From Treponema peruense (lineage in GTDB: Bacteria > Spirochaetota > Spirochaetia > Treponematales > Treponemataceae), in the NCBI RefSeq assembly GCF_016117655.1, contig NZ_CP064936.1, forward strand, positions 1,674,001 to 1,738,000: a DNA stretch of 64,000 bases, in the 5' to 3' direction. Below are positions 7,935 to 16,140 of the stretch, in pieces. The translations under genes and the position numbers were made by a program. The stretch's first letter is position 1; every line of letters begins with the position of its first letter. Below the pieces are notes generated by a model that saw only the letters and a list, made by a program, of their open reading frames with translations, was not told where the DNA came from and ran no database searches.

Positions 7935-8393
7935 CTATTCGCCTGCAGGACGTCCCCCAATGTATATGTGAATTTTTTTTATATTTGTGAAATTACTCAC
8001 AATATTTTTTTTCAAAAGTTCCACTCCGTCGGGTATGGAACAGGTCTCGGAATCAGGCTTAAGGGCCTGCGCTGTAAGACCAAGGTGAAGTTCTTTTCCC
8101 TTTTTTATGCAGAATTCGACGGAAGTTCCTGGTGCAAATAAAGGCTTGTATCTGTTTGTAATGGGTCCCAGAAGAATGTCATCTATATAATATTCAAGTT
8201 CACCGCTTTCGGGCTTTGCGACTGCCCTTCTTGTTTCAGAAAATACAGAGTCTGAATCAAAAGAGCGGAAGTAATAAACTCTGTACGGCTGAATTCCGCT
8301 TATCAAATACATGCATACCGAAAACAACATGGAGCCAAAAAAAATTCCAAGCGCTATATTCGGAAGAAACTTTTTTTTAAGTTCTGTTTTCAT
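7935..8393 (-). CDS. GerMN-domain membrane protein
   Basis: A 152-residue protein with one membrane segment (about residues 12-33) and an extracytoplasmic GerMN domain. The domain signature is visible as YYIDDILLGPITNRYKP, then PGTSVEFC, and a C-terminal helix plus the strand IKKIHIYIGG. GerMN domains occur in spore germination and peptidoglycan-associated proteins, and the molecular function is not known. Its first 4 bases overlap the end of the amidase gene, so the two are translated together. A cell-wall role is inferred from that pairing. Confidence 0.75.
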   Translation of the reverse strand: MKTELKKKFLPNIALGIFFGSMLFSVCMYLISGIQPYRVYYFRSFDSDSVFSETRRAVAKPESGELEYYIDDILLGPITNRYKPLFAPGTSVEFCIKKGKELHLGLTAQALKPDSETCSIPDGVELLKKNIVSNFTNIKKIHIYIGGRPAGE

Positions 8394-9424
8394 TTTATTC
8401 CCGTGAATCCTCTTGAGCGTTCAAAATGTGTTACAAATGCCTGCAGTCCATTATATATCCCGAAAGAGAGTTTCTGCAAGTACTTGTCGTCAAGCAGGAG
8501 AGCCGCTTCTTTTTTGTTTGAAAGAAATCCTGTTTCTATAAGTACGCTGGGCATTTTTGTATTTCTTACGACAAACCATTCTTCAGCCTTTATTCCGCGG
8601 GCTTTGCTTAAGTTTCCTACCTGCGCTCCTATTCCTTCAAGTATAAATTTTGCAATCAGGATTGATTCTGTAGTGTATTCTTCTTCCATCATGCTGTTCA
8701 ATATTGTGGAAAGTGACTTATCGTCGGTTGTTTTTGAATCTATAACCTGCCTTCTGTAACCGGGCGAAAGATACCAGACTTCATAACCCGAAGCAGACTC
8801 GTCAAAATTTGAATTTACGTGAACTGACACATAAAGAATTGCTTCGTTTTCGGCAAGTTTTACGGAATTTGCTATTTCTGTACGCTGCGCAAGTGATATA
8901 AACACATCTGTATTGCGCGTCATGAGAATTTTTTTATCTGGATAGGACTTTTTGAGGTAGTCATACAGTTTTAATCCTACGCTCAGGTTTACGTCCTTTT
9001 CGCGGATTGTACGCTTTTTACCGTCGATTGTATGTGTTGCCATTGCACCGGGGTCTTTTCCGCCGTGTCCGGGGTCTATGAGGATTGCACCTATGCGGTA
9101 GGGACTTTCATCGCTTTCGGTCTGAAAGAAACTGTCCGCTGAGCGCATAAAACTTTCTGTTGCCAGAAGTGTTCCGTTTTCTACCTTTGGTGCATCTTCG
9201 GTAACTATTGTCTTGTAATCGCGCAGTACAAAACCGTCGCCTGCCCTGAACGAAATCTGGTGTCCGTTTTTTTCAAGAACGCCTGACTGCGCCAGCGGAT
9301 CCCAGTAAAGGCACATTCCTGCTTTTTTTGCAGATTCTACCGCGTTAACCCATTTTGTCTGGGAAAAAACCGCATGGGAAGACAAGAGGACTGCCGCTAT
9401 CAAAACAAAAATTCTACGATTCAT
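8390..9424 (-). CDS. Periplasmic N-acetylmuramoyl-L-alanine amidase (Amidase_3)
   Basis: Zinc hydrolase that cuts the amide bond between N-acetylmuramic acid and the stem peptide of peptidoglycan. A signal peptide covers residues 1-22. Catalytic motifs are complete: H120 in LIDPGHGGKDPGA, E142 in REKDVNL, H202 in VSVHVNS and E296 in VLIETGFLSN. No SPOR or AMIN domain is evident, though residues 25-100 form an unrecognised N-terminal part. ATG 9424 has GGAG 6 bases upstream and is preferred over ATG 9436, which has none. The start overlaps the ATP-grasp gene by 11 bases. Confidence 0.93.
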   Translation of the reverse strand: MNRRIFVLIAAVLLSSHAVFSQTKWVNAVESAKKAGMCLYWDPLAQSGVLEKNGHQISFRAGDGFVLRDYKTIVTEDAPKVENGTLLATESFMRSADSFFQTESDESPYRIGAILIDPGHGGKDPGAMATHTIDGKKRTIREKDVNLSVGLKLYDYLKKSYPDKKILMTRNTDVFISLAQRTEIANSVKLAENEAILYVSVHVNSNFDESASGYEVWYLSPGYRRQVIDSKTTDDKSLSTILNSMMEEEYTTESILIAKFILEGIGAQVGNLSKARGIKAEEWFVVRNTKMPSVLIETGFLSNKKEAALLLDDKYLQKLSFGIYNGLQAFVTHFERSRGFTGIK

Positions 9425-11066
9425 AAGATACTCCATCGCTTACGTAAAGCATTCCCTGGATTCCACCTTTAAAAAGAGCACGGGAAAAACTTCTGCCTTC
9501 TATATCCTGATGGTTCGGACAAAGCTGGTCGTACTGTTCAAGTGTTACAGTAAAACTTTTTTTATTCCAGTCGTACTGCCCTTCCATAAGCGGAATAATC
9601 TGTGAAAAATATACCGATGCTTTTGTTCCTGTTTTGAATACAGGACTTTCACCAAGCAGTCTGTCAAGGGCCGCTTCTGTTTTTTCTGTGCACGCAAAGG
9701 CTGGCGGCGGAAAATTCTTTTCAAAAGGAAGATCCTGTCCAAAAAGAAAACTGTCTGTTTTTTCTGAATGTGGCTTTAACCGGAGTGTCAGTTGCGAAAC
9801 AGCATATTCTGCTGCAGAACGAGCGAGGGCTGCACTTTTTGAGCAGGATATTGCATTGCCGCACTTTTCTACATTGTTGCGGGGGAATTCTGCATCTGAG
9901 CCTTCACCGCACCTGAACAGAAGGTTTTTTACAAAAGGAGAAGACGATGCCGTATCTGTTCCGTATACAGAAGAAACTGTTCCCGGTATGGAAATAAATG
10001 CGCGTTCTGCACTGGTTTTGTCGCATTCAGCTTCATAAAGCACAAAATTGCCTGAAGTTATACCAAGCGGCTTTCTCTTTTTTACAAGTTCTACAGGTTC
10101 TTTTCCTGCAGCTATAAGGAGAGCCTGTTCCGTAAGGTTAAGTGAAGATGCGTAAGGGTATGTCCAGCCAGACATATAGCCACCTGAAAGACGACCTGCA
10201 ATTTCTCCTATCATAGGGCCGTTTTTTGTGTACTTGATGTCTGCTTTTGCCGCCCCTTCTGTAAGTCCAAGAGATGCCGCACCCTTTGCAAACGCTTCAA
10301 TGAGTTCAAGTTTTATTTGCGGCGGAACACAAGACGGCATTGTGTGTCCCATTTCTATAAAATACGGTTTGTAAAAAATATGGCGGTCTGCAAATCCTGT
10401 AACGGTAAATGTTCCGTCATGTACAAGCGCATCAATGGAAAATTCGGGGCCTTCCATATAGTCTTCAACAATTACCCTGCCCGAACGCGAATTTTTTGCC
10501 GCTTCACAAAGTGAGTGTTCAAGTTCGCTTCTGTCACGAGCAAGACGGCAGCCGCGTGCCCCCATGTTGTCTACAGGTTTTACAACTTTGGGAAACTCAA
10601 GTTCAGCGCACTCTTTGGAAGACAAAAAGTCCTGTATTGCGCTTTGTTCTATCTGCATAAAATCGGGGGAAGGAACGTCTGCCTCAAGAAAACATTTTCT
10701 CATGCGCACTTTGTCACTTGCGTTTTCTGCCGCTTCAAGAGTATGTGAAACAAGGCCGCACTTTTGTGCAACAAATGAAACTGATGAAGAAAAATCTGTT
10801 CCAGCTGTAAAAACGGCTTTAAGATTTAATCCGAAAGACTGTGCAAGTTTCAAAAGCCCTTCGCGGTCCTTTAAGTCTACCGGAGCAAAGATGTCGGCAA
10901 ACGGAACACACACAGCTTTTGGATTGGCATCTGCAACGACGGCCGCAAAACCAAGTTCCCTGGCAGCTTCAATGGCCGGCCTCTGCATAAGACCTGCTCC
11001 AAGTATGAGAACATATTCTTTATTCTGCGCATCGGCTACGGTTTTATTTGTATTCTGTAAAGGCAT
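9414..11066 (-). CDS. ATP-grasp ligase with unknown C-terminal domain
   Basis: A 550-residue enzyme. Residues 15-110 form the Rossmann-like pre-ATP-grasp part (YVLILGAGLMQRPAI). Residues 110-330 are an ATP-grasp domain, with the phosphate-binding PKVVKPVDNMGARG, the VEDYMEGPEFS strand and the metal/ATP motif IGEIAGRLSGGY. Such enzymes join a carboxylate to an amine or thiol through an acyl phosphate. The substrate is unknown. Residues 340-550 match nothing I know and resemble the accessory lobe of carnosine-synthase-like ligases only in position. ATG 11066 follows the stop of the upstream fusion gene by one base, with AGGA upstream. The context points to sugar or peptide modification. Confidence 0.8.
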   Translation of the reverse strand: MPLQNTNKTVADAQNKEYVLILGAGLMQRPAIEAARELGFAAVVADANPKAVCVPFADIFAPVDLKDREGLLKLAQSFGLNLKAVFTAGTDFSSSVSFVAQKCGLVSHTLEAAENASDKVRMRKCFLEADVPSPDFMQIEQSAIQDFLSSKECAELEFPKVVKPVDNMGARGCRLARDRSELEHSLCEAAKNSRSGRVIVEDYMEGPEFSIDALVHDGTFTVTGFADRHIFYKPYFIEMGHTMPSCVPPQIKLELIEAFAKGAASLGLTEGAAKADIKYTKNGPMIGEIAGRLSGGYMSGWTYPYASSLNLTEQALLIAAGKEPVELVKKRKPLGITSGNFVLYEAECDKTSAERAFISIPGTVSSVYGTDTASSSPFVKNLLFRCGEGSDAEFPRNNVEKCGNAISCSKSAALARSAAEYAVSQLTLRLKPHSEKTDSFLFGQDLPFEKNFPPPAFACTEKTEAALDRLLGESPVFKTGTKASVYFSQIIPLMEGQYDWNKKSFTVTLEQYDQLCPNHQDIEGRSFSRALFKGGIQGMLYVSDGVSYES

Positions 11067-11067
11067 T

Positions 11068-13569
11068 TTATATTTTCCTGCAGTAAACTTCGAATGTATC
11101 GCCAAGCCGCATCATTTTTGCAGCCATTCCCAGCAGTTTGAATTTGAGCGATTTGTCACTTAAGTTTTTGTTTTTGACGCACGGGAACCGTTCCGGGTGG
11201 ATTCCAGTCGGAACAATTTTTACTACTTTGAATCCGTACCTGTGAAGAATCTGCTCTACCCTTCCTGTTTCCCACAGTGTGTAGTGGTCGGCCGGGCTTG
11301 ATGCATAAAATTCTTCTGTATTGAATTTTGCACTTATTCCCGAAGCAGAAGGAGTGCTGAATGCAAAGATTCCGCCTTTTTTCAAAAGGGATGACACGGC
11401 TTTTAAAACTGCATCTGCATTTTCAAAATGTTCAAGAACATACCACATTGTTACGGCATCGAATTTTTCTATTCCGAATTCGGCACTCAAATCTACATCG
11501 GGGAATGAACCGCACACAGCAGGATAATTGAGTGTCTTCTGCACATAGTCAACGGCCTGAGCAGAAATGTCTGTTCCGAATACCTGCCAGCCCGAATCGT
11601 TTGCTGCGTCCAGAAACGGCCCCATTGCGCATCCTACATCAAGAACAACAGGTGTTACAGACGAATGCTGTCTTCTGTAAATAAAGTCAATGATGCTGAC
11701 TCTTCTTACACACTGTGCTTTTATTGAAGCAAAGTCATCGAGATAGGTTTTTCCGTATTGTTTTTTGTATTCTTCGGTAAAATAAGATCTTCCGTAAATG
11801 TCCGGGTGGGAATAAGGCTTCCATGACATGTAAATTATTCCGCATGAAGAACAGCGTCTGAATGTTCTTTCGGGAACGCGTGCTACAACAGCATCATCAT
11901 GTTCAGGACGGCTGCGGCATACAGGGCACATAAGTCTTGTTCCTTTTGAAAGGGAAATGATGCACTCAGAAAGAGACTTGCCTCCTTCTGAAAATGCGCT
12001 GTTTACGAGGGTTGCCGGGTTTTCCAGAAGGGATGCAAATTTTTCTTTTGTAACCGAAGACGGTGCAAGACATGCAAAAGAATATTTTTTAGCAAGTTTT
12101 TCGTGAAGCGGTGAAGTTCCAAGCAATATGACAGGACATCCTGCAGCCGAAGCTTCAAAAGCAGTAAAGCCGTAATGCGTTACTACAAGATCATAGCCGA
12201 AAAGTTTTTCGCGCAGATTTTCTACCGGCGGAACAAAGGCAATAAACCCAGCCTGTTCTGAAGAAATTCCGTCGGGAATATCAGAAGTCTTTTGTGAAGG
12301 CATTACCGCAGTAACATAAATTCCAAGTTCTGCAAGAGCCTTTGCTGCAGGAACAGTAAGGTTTGACGGGTCTTCACCGCCAAGAACCACAATTGCTTTT
12401 TTTACACATGATGGTACACTGTTGCGTCTGTTAAGTGGAAGTTCCATATAAGAAGGATCCGAAATATTTACAACGCGCTCGCTGTCTGCAGAAGGAATTA
12501 CATCTATAACAAAATCTGCGTACGAAGTGTCTGTGCGGCCCTCATCCAAAGCAACAATTTTTATTCCGCGCGGGATTTTTTTAAGAAGTGAATCAGGTGT
12601 TTTGAACATATCCGTCACAACCATGGAATAATCCTGGACAGAATCAAAATTACGCACAATCTGCCATTCAAAGAGTCCGTTTTTTCTGGCCTCGTCCAAA
12701 AGTTCTTCTGTTTCGGCAAGAGTGCAGTTTTCGGGAATATAAACATCAGAGATTGTTTTTTCTGCAAGTTCCAGACAGCGGCGCAGATGACCTGTTCCCC
12801 TTCCGCATTCAACTGACGGAATAAAAAGAACAGGCGAAGAAATACAGTAAGAATCAAGCCCCTGCAGAATCTGTTCGCATGTATAAGGCTGGTCACACTT
12901 ACCACCTTTTGAAACTGACTGAACCACGGCAAGCGCACGTCTGTAGTCGGCGGCAGTATCTATTGTAGACCTGAGTTCGGGACGGCAGAATCTCGCGGGT
13001 GCACGTACAAAAAGACTGTTGAAACTGTCGGGATGGTTGTACAAAGCAGGCCCCACGTGTTCATGATCATAGTCCAAACTGGTCATGGATGCGGCTTTCA
13101 AAAGAGAATGTGCATTGAACATTTCCACGCCGCTTCCGTGTGGAAGTCCTGTATATGTTATGTAGTCAACATTGGCAGTTGAATTGCGCAAATCGTATTC
13201 TTCTGCAAGAGACTGCGCCGCTTCATAAAACAAAAACGGATTGTCTGCAGTGGCACGTATTACAGTGTCTGCCTTTGACATTTTTATTACATTGCAGAAT
13301 CTGTCCAGAACATCTGTTTCGGAGCCGGCAAAAAAGTCCCAGCCGCATTTAAAAGCAATAGGAGCCAGCTGTTCACAGCTTTTTTCGTCAACTGCGAGAT
13401 AATAGCGGTCAGCCTTGACTTTTTTCATGGAAGCAAGAACCCATTCCAAAACAGTTTTTCCGCCAAGGGGAAGAAGTGCTTTTCCGGGAAGCCTTGTTGA
13501 AGAAAGTCTGCACTGAACTATAAGAACGGTTTTATTTCTTTTTCTGTTGAATAAATCTCTAAGTTTCAT
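11068..13569 (-). CDS. Three-domain fusion: SpsF-like cytidylyltransferase, PseG-like GT-B, SAM methyltransferase
   Basis: An 833-residue protein. Residues 12-240 match the SpsF/CMP-sugar nucleotidyltransferase family (QCRLSSTRLPGKALLPLGG, RATADNPF). Residues 246-540 resemble PseG/MurG GT-B enzymes: GRGTGHLRRCL (256-266), ALDEGRTDTSYADFVID, VVLGGEDPSN and HYGFTAFEASAAGCP. Residues 546-580 hold a possible zinc ribbon (C548xxC551 and C573xxC576). Residues 600-833 are a class I methyltransferase with SAM motif VLDVGCAMG (642-650) and a WYVLEH post-motif. CMP activation, removal or transfer of a nucleotide sugar, and methylation in one polypeptide suggest assembly of an unusual, perhaps nonulosonic, sugar. 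Its start overlaps the preceding gene by 4 bases. Confidence 0.85.
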   Translation of the reverse strand: MKLRDLFNRKRNKTVLIVQCRLSSTRLPGKALLPLGGKTVLEWVLASMKKVKADRYYLAVDEKSCEQLAPIAFKCGWDFFAGSETDVLDRFCNVIKMSKADTVIRATADNPFLFYEAAQSLAEEYDLRNSTANVDYITYTGLPHGSGVEMFNAHSLLKAASMTSLDYDHEHVGPALYNHPDSFNSLFVRAPARFCRPELRSTIDTAADYRRALAVVQSVSKGGKCDQPYTCEQILQGLDSYCISSPVLFIPSVECGRGTGHLRRCLELAEKTISDVYIPENCTLAETEELLDEARKNGLFEWQIVRNFDSVQDYSMVVTDMFKTPDSLLKKIPRGIKIVALDEGRTDTSYADFVIDVIPSADSERVVNISDPSYMELPLNRRNSVPSCVKKAIVVLGGEDPSNLTVPAAKALAELGIYVTAVMPSQKTSDIPDGISSEQAGFIAFVPPVENLREKLFGYDLVVTHYGFTAFEASAAGCPVILLGTSPLHEKLAKKYSFACLAPSSVTKEKFASLLENPATLVNSAFSEGGKSLSECIISLSKGTRLMCPVCRSRPEHDDAVVARVPERTFRRCSSCGIIYMSWKPYSHPDIYGRSYFTEEYKKQYGKTYLDDFASIKAQCVRRVSIIDFIYRRQHSSVTPVVLDVGCAMGPFLDAANDSGWQVFGTDISAQAVDYVQKTLNYPAVCGSFPDVDLSAEFGIEKFDAVTMWYVLEHFENADAVLKAVSSLLKKGGIFAFSTPSASGISAKFNTEEFYASSPADHYTLWETGRVEQILHRYGFKVVKIVPTGIHPERFPCVKNKNLSDKSLKFKLLGMAAKMMRLGDTFEVYCRKI

Positions 13570-14525
13570 TTTTCTACACCCCAGTTTTCAATAAGGGAAA
13601 CTGCATCCATAGCAAAACGGTATTTATTGCGCGAAACCCAGCGTCTTGCATTGTTAAACTGCTTTACCGACTCAGAGATTCCGCATGAACTTCTTGAATT
13701 GAATGCAGCAAACGACGAAAGCGGAATAACTGCAGCCCCGTTTTTTACTACAGGAAGAAGGTTTTTAAGATAAAACCTCAGGTAAGAAAGGTCAACAGTC
13801 TGATCCTGTTCCGGAGTGTCAAAACAGTATGTAAGTTCAAAAGGGAAACTGATCAGAGTCCGTTCACCCCAAAGCCATGAACGAAGAAAAAGATCTGCCT
13901 TCTGCCAGTATTCTGACGTTATCGTGTAGTCCGCTCCTCCAAGCTGAATATATTTGTCCCTGTCATAAAAACCTGCCAGATCTGTAGCAAAAAGTGTTTC
14001 TGTTCCGTCGTCGAGTCTGGTTCCGTTTTCTACGGTAAAAACAGAATTCCTTACCGAAGGACAGAATACAGTAGGAAGAAGCCTGTATTCCCCCGAATAA
14101 AGTCTGGGCGCACAGCAGAATACATTTTTTGAAGAAAGAACTTCTGCAAGTCTTGGCGTAAAAGAAAATTTTTCTACGCACATGTCATCCTGCACAACAA
14201 GAACACAGCGGTTTCTTGATTCGGCCATGGCAATATTCAGAAGGTCACCCTGTGTAACATCTTCGAGTGCCGTCATAAACTTGATTGAGGGGTACATGCG
14301 CGCAAGATCTCCCGCAGCATTTCTTTCGCCTTTGTGTTCAACGCTTATAACCTGGTCAAACCCTTTTGAAAGAATGTTGTCAAACACACGCGGCCGGTAC
14401 TGTCCTTCTATTCTGTTAAGAACTACGCAGGTTACCGGAACAAGTACTTTGCGCGCACTTTCTGTTCCGCCGACTGAAGTGTAATTTATATGACGCTCGT
14501 TAAAAATTAAAGGTATAGTATTCAT
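13566..14525 (-). CDS. Putative family-2-like glycosyltransferase
   Basis: A 319-residue protein that I call a GT-A glycosyltransferase with moderate confidence. N-terminal strands TCVVLNRI and QVISVEHKGERNAAGD, then LLNIAMAESRNRCVLVVQDDM with a DxD-like metal motif (QDDM), fit a nucleotide-sugar-binding fold. The later FATDLAGFYDRDKYIQLGGAD resembles the acceptor region. There is no membrane segment. A GTG at 14537 would give four more residues; neither start has a convincing SD. It overlaps the SPASM gene at its start and the fusion gene at its end, so all are likely one transcript. The sugar and acceptor are unknown; flagellar proteins or envelope glycan are possibilities only by context. 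Confidence 0.6.
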   Translation of the reverse strand: MNTIPLIFNERHINYTSVGGTESARKVLVPVTCVVLNRIEGQYRPRVFDNILSKGFDQVISVEHKGERNAAGDLARMYPSIKFMTALEDVTQGDLLNIAMAESRNRCVLVVQDDMCVEKFSFTPRLAEVLSSKNVFCCAPRLYSGEYRLLPTVFCPSVRNSVFTVENGTRLDDGTETLFATDLAGFYDRDKYIQLGGADYTITSEYWQKADLFLRSWLWGERTLISFPFELTYCFDTPEQDQTVDLSYLRFYLKNLLPVVKNGAAVIPLSSFAAFNSRSSCGISESVKQFNNARRWVSRNKYRFAMDAVSLIENWGVEK

Positions 14526-16083
14526 CGCATTTACCACATTTATCTTTTTTTGAAACAGATGTTCCGTCAGAAGAAAGTTCTATTTTATTCCAGACGGACT
14601 GCACGCCTTCTTCAAAAACATTTCCTGCAGGTTCTTCACCGATACATTCCTGGCACAAAGGAACGCTTCCGTCACATAGTACAATCATGTCGCGCCTCAA
14701 ATGCCAGCAGGGACATCTTTCCAAAGGAGAAAGGTCTGCAGGTTTTCTGTCAGGAAGTACTGCACAGCACGAGTCATATTTTTTTACAATAAGTTTTCCG
14801 CCTGAAGGAGAATCCTTTTCATGCCAGAATCTGTAGAATTTTTCAAGTTCGTCTTCATTTTCATTAACGCGCGTAAACTGCGGGTAAACGCATGAAGGAA
14901 ATCTTCTTCCAAGAATCTGAACAGCATTTACAGCCGCAGCAAAGTTTCCGCCGTGCCTCATAGAAGAATACTTTTCTTCTGAAAAAGCATCCAGCATAAC
15001 AATCCACGTAACAGCAGATTTTTTTACGGCACGTGCAGGTGCATTTTTTAACGCAACAAGAATTTTATCTGCAAGGGTTTCGGTAACAAGTGTTCCGTCA
15101 GTTTCTACAAGCACTGAAAGTCCTGGAAAACTTAAAACAGATTCTATATAATCGCACAAAGAATTTACTTTGAGCGGTTCACCGCGTGCAGAAAGTCCTA
15201 CAACAGCCGTTTCTGAAAATTCTGCAATCTGCGAAAGAAGAGCCCTGAATTTTTCGAGCCCCATATTTTCCATTCCGCCGGTGCATTTCAAAAAAGCAGG
15301 GGCATAATCTGCAACTGAAGCATCTTCTGCCGAAATCTGAATATTGTAAAAAGCAGGCACTGTCTTTAAAATGTCAGGACGTTTTTCTGCAAAGTCAGAA
15401 AGAGATTCTGCCTTAAACGGAATTCTTTCGTCCAAAGCCGCCTTGTAAAGATTTTTGCATGCCTCAAGATTTATTCTGCTGCAGCATGAAAAATCAAGCC
15501 GCAAAAGGCGCCAGTCTTTCGGGGCTACGACACATTCTATTTCAAAAGAATTTATATCGCCTTTAATAAGATTCCACAGGCATTCAGAAGAAACAGGTGC
15601 GTCTCCGGCCTCTTTGAAACGGTCCTGGGCAAGTGATGACAGAATTGCCAGAGTTCCGGCGTCAATTACTTCGGGGGCAAAACCTTTCGGGTAACCGTCG
15701 GCAAAGGTGTATTCCGCAAGATATTTTGAATGGCAGTCCATAACTTCCTGCGTAAGGGCGCTGTCAAGAAACGGTCTGTCTGCCGCTGAATAAACTGCAC
15801 ATCCGGCATTTTTTGCGGCACAGGAAGAAGCCATTGCCTGAACAAGGGAAAGGGTTGTCCATGACGGCTTTGAAACAACAGAAACATTTTTTAAGCCGCA
15901 GGCCTTTACCGCATCCTTTACAAAACCTTCTGTTTCGGGAACAGCCGCAATAAAAATATCAGGGCTGTCTTTTATTCCGCAAGCCCAGACAAGACATCTT
16001 GCGAATGCCGAAGAAGAAGAAAAAACTTTATCAAAAGCGTGGCTCTGCCTGAACCCCGCAAAAAGGAATACTATATTTTTCAT
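14500..16083 (-). CDS. Spiro-SPASM protein: nucleotidyltransferase-like and SPASM domains
   Basis: A 527-residue protein of the spirochaete-restricted spiro-SPASM type. Residues 1-200 resemble the SpsF/IspD nucleotidyltransferase fold (YSAADRPFLDSALTQEVMD, then GFAPEVIDAGTL). Residues 270-430 look like a radical-SAM barrel, but the CxxxCxxC cluster motif that should follow FYNIQISAED is absent, so canonical radical chemistry is unlikely. The last 80 residues carry a cysteine-rich SPASM-like region (CPCWHLRRD, LCDGSVPLCQECIGE, CGKC). ATG 16083 is preferred because the longer frame would run into the divergent xseA. It heads the four-gene glycan-like cluster. Confidence 0.75.
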   Translation of the reverse strand: MKNIVFLFAGFRQSHAFDKVFSSSSAFARCLVWACGIKDSPDIFIAAVPETEGFVKDAVKACGLKNVSVVSKPSWTTLSLVQAMASSCAAKNAGCAVYSAADRPFLDSALTQEVMDCHSKYLAEYTFADGYPKGFAPEVIDAGTLAILSSLAQDRFKEAGDAPVSSECLWNLIKGDINSFEIECVVAPKDWRLLRLDFSCCSRINLEACKNLYKAALDERIPFKAESLSDFAEKRPDILKTVPAFYNIQISAEDASVADYAPAFLKCTGGMENMGLEKFRALLSQIAEFSETAVVGLSARGEPLKVNSLCDYIESVLSFPGLSVLVETDGTLVTETLADKILVALKNAPARAVKKSAVTWIVMLDAFSEEKYSSMRHGGNFAAAVNAVQILGRRFPSCVYPQFTRVNENEDELEKFYRFWHEKDSPSGGKLIVKKYDSCCAVLPDRKPADLSPLERCPCWHLRRDMIVLCDGSVPLCQECIGEEPAGNVFEEGVQSVWNKIELSSDGTSVSKKDKCGKCDEYYTFNF

Positions 16084-16105
16084 CCCTTCAATTATCGGAA
16101 TTCTC

Positions 16106-16134
16106 TTGTATAAATTAAAGCGAATGTTTACAAT
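16106..16134 (+). promoter_or_regulatory. Promoter of xseA (implies leaderless mRNA)
   Basis: TTGTAT (16106-16111), 17 bases, TACAAT (16129-16134). The usual start 7 bases after the -10 box is the A of the xseA ATG. Confidence 0.6.
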
Positions 16135-16140
16135 CAACGA

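Noticed and set aside
10564-11163. Forward 199-codon frame opposite the ATP-grasp gene
   Set aside because: Ser/Ala-rich mirror of the real gene; no ribosome site.
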